DNA of 10,630 nucleotides from Paracoccus sp. (in: a-proteobacteria) (GTDB taxonomy: Bacteria; Pseudomonadota; Alphaproteobacteria; Rhodobacterales; Rhodobacteraceae). The notes under the pieces are model-generated. The model saw only the letters and a list, made by a program, of their open reading frames with translations, made no database searches and had not been told where the DNA came from. Positions 8,005-10,630 of this stretch are shown piece after piece. A program made the position numbers and the translations under genes. The stretch lies in NCBI GenBank assembly GCA_031178645.1, contig JAPSIP010000033.1, positions 1 through 10,630 on the forward strand, written 5' to 3'. The stretch's first letter is position 1. Every line of letters starts with the position of its first letter.

Positions 8005-8029
8005 GGATCAGCCCCGGCAGAAGCGGCTT

Positions 8030-8057
8030 GTTATGTTACCATAGGTAAACGAATCAA
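8030..8057 (-). promoter_or_regulatory. Probable promoter of the SARP-type regulator
   Basis: On the minus strand TTGATT (8052-8057) and CATAAC (8030-8035) stand 16 bases apart, four of six matches each to the sigma-70 -35 and -10 consensus. The -10 ends 25 bases before the regulator ATG, giving a leader of about 20 bases. This short intergenic region is markedly richer in A+T than the surrounding genes. It is a pattern match only, without experimental support. I did not find an equally good plus-strand promoter for the PAP2 gene. Confidence 0.45.
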
Positions 8058-8074
8058 GAGTCGTCTTTTTTACC
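8035..8074. promoter_or_regulatory. TTACC/GGTAA operator-like repeats in the divergent region
   Basis: GTTACC-ATA-GGTAAA at 8035-8049 contains a perfect 5-bp inverted repeat, TTACC/GGTAA, separated by three bases. A third copy in the first orientation, TTTACC, lies at 8069-8074 and is an exact 6-bp inverted complement of GGTAAA at 8044-8049. The first pair lies within the spacer of the proposed minus-strand promoter. Bound protein there could block or remodel the promoter and also control the divergent PAP2-subtilase operon. SARP regulators typically bind repeated short heptamers, so the divergent regulator is the likely ligand, but this is inference. Confidence 0.5.
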
Positions 8075-8093
8075 GAGTATCGGCGGGGGATCC

Positions 8094-9170
8094 ATGTCGC
8101 TGGTGAACGCCCACAATGCGCATAACGCGCATAATGCCCACAACGCTCATAACGCGCACAATGCCCATAATGCCCATGCCGGATCCGGCGCCGCATCGGG
8201 GGTGGATGCCGCGACGCTGGCACAAGCCCTGATCGTCGCGCGCGATGCCCTTGCCCCGATGGGCGAGGTTGGGGTGGCTGACACGAAAGATCCCCAGCTT
8301 GATCATGCCGCGCGCCTGCGGCGGATCGAGTTTCCCTTTGCCGTCTCAGCCCTTCTGTCGGAACTGGGCGAAGGGCTGGAGGTCACGGCAGACAAGAACG
8401 CCTTTGTCATTTCCACGGCAGGGGGCGAACTGGTCAGGATCACGCCCCCGACCCCGGACAACCTGGAGACCGAGGCGCAGCTTGTGGCGGGCTATGCCGA
8501 GTTGCGGGCCGAGCGGCTGAGCGAAGTGCTGGCGCAGTCCCAGCATATCCATCCGTTCTTCTCGGCGGTTCTTCCCATGGTGCCGGCCTGGACGCCCAGC
8601 CTTGTCCTGCTGATCGCCGTGACCGAGGAGCTGGCCACCGCGATGGTTCAGCGGGCCAAGCTGGGCTTCGGCCTGCCCCGGCCCCATGTGCTTTCGCCCG
8701 ATATCCTGCCGATGATCGCCTGCCCCGGCCATTCCTCGTTTCCCAGCGGCCATGCCGCCCAGGCCTTTGCCGTGGCCGGGGTTCTGTCGGCCCTGACGGG
8801 CAAGTCTTCGCCGCAGATGACCAACCCCCTGGACCAGATGGCTGCGCGGATCGCCGTCAACCGCACGGTCGCGGGCCTGCATTACCCCTGCGACAGCGCC
8901 GCCGGTGCTGTTCTGGGCATTGCCGTCGCCCGCTGGGTGCTGGCCCGAGCAGGCGCTGCATCCGAGACTGTTGAGGTCAGCTTAGAGGCCGAGGGTTGGG
9001 GCGGGGACGCGCCCGGCGACACCCGCGACTTCCACCTTCCGGCGCTTTGGAAGGCATGGGAGGCCAAGCACCACCTGAAGCAGGGTGGGACGCTGCAAGT
9101 TGGGAAGGCGCCCATGCTGGCCTCGCTTTGGACAGAAGTGACACGCGAATGGGGGGAAAGATGGGGCTGA
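8094..9170 (+). CDS. PAP2/vanadium haloperoxidase-fold phosphatase with N-terminal Asn-Ala-His repeats
   Basis: This 358-residue protein has the full three-part PAP2/haloperoxidase signature: Lys189 and Arg196 (K-x6-RP), PSGH at 217-220, and Arg257, His263 and Asp267 (R-x5-H-x3-D). In this superfamily these residues bind phosphate or vanadate, and His263 or His220 does acid-base or nucleophilic chemistry. Acid phosphatases and vanadium haloperoxidases share the site, so the reaction cannot be chosen from motifs. There is no signal peptide, and I see no clear membrane helices, unlike membrane lipid phosphatases; a soluble cytosolic enzyme is likely. Residues 5-28 are eight Asn-Ala-His repeats. 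A C-terminal extension (about 295-358) is Trp- and charge-rich. The ATG at 8094 has a GGGGGA (8085-8090) only three bases upstream. GTG at 8103, just before the repeats, would have better spacing and is a real alternative. The 3' end overlaps the next small gene, so translation is probably coupled. Confidence 0.87.
   Translation: MSLVNAHNAHNAHNAHNAHNAHNAHNAHAGSGAASGVDAATLAQALIVARDALAPMGEVGVADTKDPQLDHAARLRRIEFPFAVSALLSELGEGLEVTADKNAFVISTAGGELVRITPPTPDNLETEAQLVAGYAELRAERLSEVLAQSQHIHPFFSAVLPMVPAWTPSLVLLIAVTEELATAMVQRAKLGFGLPRPHVLSPDILPMIACPGHSSFPSGHAAQAFAVAGVLSALTGKSSPQMTNPLDQMAARIAVNRTVAGLHYPCDSAAGAVLGIAVARWVLARAGAASETVEVSLEAEGWGGDAPGDTRDFHLPALWKAWEAKHHLKQGGTLQVGKAPMLASLWTEVTREWGERWG
8106..8177 (+). 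repeat. Eight 9-bp in-frame repeats encoding Asn-Ala-His
   Basis: Eight consecutive 9-bp units each encode Asn-Ala-His. The codons vary between units (AAC/AAT, GCC/GCG/GCT, CAC/CAT), and seven of the eight units differ from each other in DNA sequence. Only the last two are identical. The tract is therefore old or protein-selected rather than a fresh slippage product. It places a histidine at every third residue at the protein N-terminus, which could form a metal-binding strand. Confidence 0.95.
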
Positions 9171-9334
9171 CACTGTCCTGGGAGCCCGAAAAACAATCCT
9201 CCGGCTTCGACAACGAGGCCTGGCCCCTGCTTCACGAGCTGATCCCGAACGGACAGCCAATCTTAAGGGACACAAGTCAAAAGGCGCTTCAGGATGCCCT
9301 GGAAGCCCTGAAAGACGCGGCGTTCGGGCCATGA
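9161..9334 (+). CDS. Small acidic protein of unknown function between PAP2 and subtilase genes
   Basis: I do not recognise this 57-residue protein. It has nine Asp/Glu against four Lys/Arg, a Trp-containing N-terminal half (Trp7, Trp21) and a predicted amphipathic helix at about 38-54 (TSQKALQDALEALKD). About 70 percent of its codons end in G or C, which supports real coding. ATG 9161 overlaps the last 10 bp of the PAP2 gene and has a G-rich, GGAAAG-like ribosome site at 9151-9160. An in-frame ATG at 9149 would add four residues. Longer in-frame extension to 8996 is only antiframe PAP2 sequence. Its TGA overlaps the subtilase ATG (ATGA), so three genes are chained. Being small, acidic and immediately before a protease, it might be a protease partner, inhibitor or chaperone; that is speculation. 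No signal peptide is visible. Confidence 0.7.
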   Translation: MGLTLSWEPEKQSSGFDNEAWPLLHELIPNGQPILRDTSQKALQDALEALKDAAFGP

Positions 9335-10630
9335 GCGACCGCCCGACCCTGCAGGACTTCGCCCCTGTCCTGGCCAATCTTCCCCTGCTGGTTCCCCCGG
9401 CGGCCCTTGTCGGACCCGATGTCCCGCCTGCCGAGGGAACGGACTTTCTGCACGCGGATGCCCGGCCGTCAGATCCCGAAAAGAGGGCGGCCATCATTGC
9501 CGTGATCGACCATGCGATCCCCTTTGCGCACCCGTTGTTCACCACGTCCAGCGGCCACAGCCGCTTTGCGTCGATCTGGCTGATGGAAGCCGCGGCGACG
9601 GAAAGGCGGACGGATATCGCCTTCGGGCGGGAATTGCGCGGGCCCGACATCGACATCATGCGGGTGCAGAGCGACCCCGGTGCGGCCTATCGGGCCTGCG
9701 GATTGGCGTCGCCGGGACGCTGCATGTCGATGGCCCATGCCGACAGCCATGGCGCGGCCGTTGCCGCATTGGCCGGCGGGTTCCGGCCTTCCGGTGACGA
9801 GGGCCTGCAATTCCCGCTTCTGGGCGTGTCGCTGCCCCGAAGCGCGATGGCCGAGACCTCGGGAAGCCTGGCCGGGTTCTTCATCCAAAGCGCCCTGGTC
9901 TTCATCATCGCGCGCGCCAGGGCCCTTGCGAAGGAACTGTCGGCAGGTTCGGGACAGCAGGTCAAGCCTGCGCTTGTGGTCAACCTGTCGCTGGGCGTCA
10001 CGGCAGGGCCGCAAGACGGCAGCGGACCCTTGGCGCGCTTGCTGGACGACATCGGTGGGATGCCCTTCCCGGAACTGGGGCGCGTCCATTTCGTCGTTCC
10101 CACGGGGAACCACCGTCAGGATTGCCTGCGCGCCCAACTGAGAGGCGGGGATAGCATTGGCTGGAACATCCCCCCCGCCGATCCCACGCCCAACGCCATC
10201 GAGATCTGGTCCGCACCGTCGGAGCCTGCCCCGCGGCTGGAAATCTCGACCCCCTCGGGCGCGCGTCTCGAGGTGCCGCTGACCGCGTCGGGCGCGGGGG
10301 CTATCCTGGATGGGGACAACAAGCCGATCGGGCGCGTCGTGCTGCAGCGGCGGGGCGGGGATGCGGGGCGCATCTGCCAGACCGTGATCCTCCACCCGAC
10401 CCTTCCGACTGGCCCGGACGACCCCTGGTCCCCGCCGGGCCTGTGGGGCCTGCACCTGGCAAGCGCAGGCGACTCGGGCTGCGACCTGGTGATCCATCGC
10501 GATGACCGCCTGCCGGGCTTCCGGACCCAAGGGCGGCAGTCCCGCCTGGTCGATCCGAACTATGTCCGCCGCACCGAAGACGGACGCTGGCCCGGCAAGG
10601 ACGAGGGTTTGCCGATGATCCGCCGCGACG
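9331..10630 (+). CDS. Subtilisin-like (S8 family) serine protease, 3' end beyond the window
   Basis: The frame from ATG 9331 stays open to the window edge (433 codons), so the C-terminus is missing. S8 landmarks appear in order. The catalytic Asp60 lies in AVIDHAIPFAHPLF, and the catalytic His140 in SHGAAVAALAGG. The substrate-binding strand VVNLSLG is at 216-222, and the oxyanion Asn260 in VPTGNH. The catalytic Ser motif (GTS-x-A/M) is not found within the 433 residues seen and should follow to the right. Motifs are divergent: DHAI in place of the common DTGI/DSGI, HGAAV for HGTHV, and PTGN for AAGN. The N-terminus (MSDRPTLQDF) has no signal peptide or membrane anchor, so the enzyme appears cytosolic, unlike most secreted subtilases. 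There is no good ribosome site; the ATGA overlap with the small upstream gene implies coupled translation. Substrate unknown. Activity depends on the unseen Ser. Confidence 0.85.
   Translation, partial: MSDRPTLQDFAPVLANLPLLVPPAALVGPDVPPAEGTDFLHADARPSDPEKRAAIIAVIDHAIPFAHPLFTTSSGHSRFASIWLMEAAATERRTDIAFGRELRGPDIDIMRVQSDPGAAYRACGLASPGRCMSMAHADSHGAAVAALAGGFRPSGDEGLQFPLLGVSLPRSAMAETSGSLAGFFIQSALVFIIARARALAKELSAGSGQQVKPALVVNLSLGVTAGPQDGSGPLARLLDDIGGMPFPELGRVHFVVPTGNHRQDCLRAQLRGGDSIGWNIPPADPTPNAIEIWSAPSEPAPRLEISTPSGARLEVPLTASGAGAILDGDNKPIGRVVLQRRGGDAGRICQTVILHPTLPTGPDDPWSPPGLWGLHLASAGDSGCDLVIHRDDRLPGFRTQGRQSRLVDPNYVRRTEDGRWPGKDEGLPMIRRD

Noticed and set aside
8106..8177. The 9-bp repeats as a CRISPR-like or recent microsatellite array
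   Set aside because: There are no spacers, the units are in frame with a coding gene, and the units differ only at synonymous positions.
9469..10530. 353-codon minus-strand frame opposite the subtilase
   Set aside because: The plus strand has an open frame to the edge with Asp, His and Asn subtilase motifs in order; the minus frame has none.

Overview
The window is GC-rich DNA (roughly two thirds G+C, strong G/C third-codon bias, tightly packed genes with ATGA overlaps). Together with the gene families present, this suggests an alphaproteobacterium of the Rhodobacteraceae/Paracoccus kind. That assignment is inference from composition and gene style; no rRNA or other marker gene is present.

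Positions 1-121 are an almost pure G/C low-complexity stretch that looks more like degraded sequence or an assembly edge than normal DNA. From about 150 to 6474, six plus-strand genes are packed with overlaps or gaps of no more than 13 bp, forming one sugar-uptake and oxidative sugar-acid catabolism operon. They encode a duplicated ABC ATPase (RbsA/YtfR type), two different BPD_transp_2 permeases (YtfT-like, then YjfF-like), a mandelate racemase-subgroup enolase-superfamily enzyme with a complete active site, a zinc-dependent polyol/alcohol dehydrogenase, and a KduD-like short-chain dehydrogenase. The periplasmic binding protein expected with the transporter is not visible and would lie left of the window. 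A working model is import of a sugar or sugar-acid ligand, oxidation by a dehydrogenase, dehydration to a 2-keto-3-deoxy acid, and further oxidation by the KduD-like enzyme.

The operon meets a convergent minus-strand gene (6517-8004) at a short hairpin. That gene encodes a SARP/BTAD-type winged-helix regulator with a TolB-like middle and a TPR-like C-terminus. An 89-bp divergent intergenic region follows, carrying a TTACC/GGTAA inverted repeat that exactly fills the spacer of a plausible regulator promoter.

The right third (8094 to the window end) is the less familiar part. It is a translationally coupled run of three genes: a soluble-looking PAP2/vanadium-haloperoxidase-fold enzyme with eight N-terminal Asn-Ala-His repeats, a 57-residue acidic orphan protein, and a subtilisin-like (S8) serine protease with no signal peptide that runs off the right edge. 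The regulator, PAP2 protein, small protein and subtilase together are the best candidate for an undescribed system. Its function cannot be decided from the sequence. No RNA genes, insertion sequences, CRISPR arrays or phage genes were seen.
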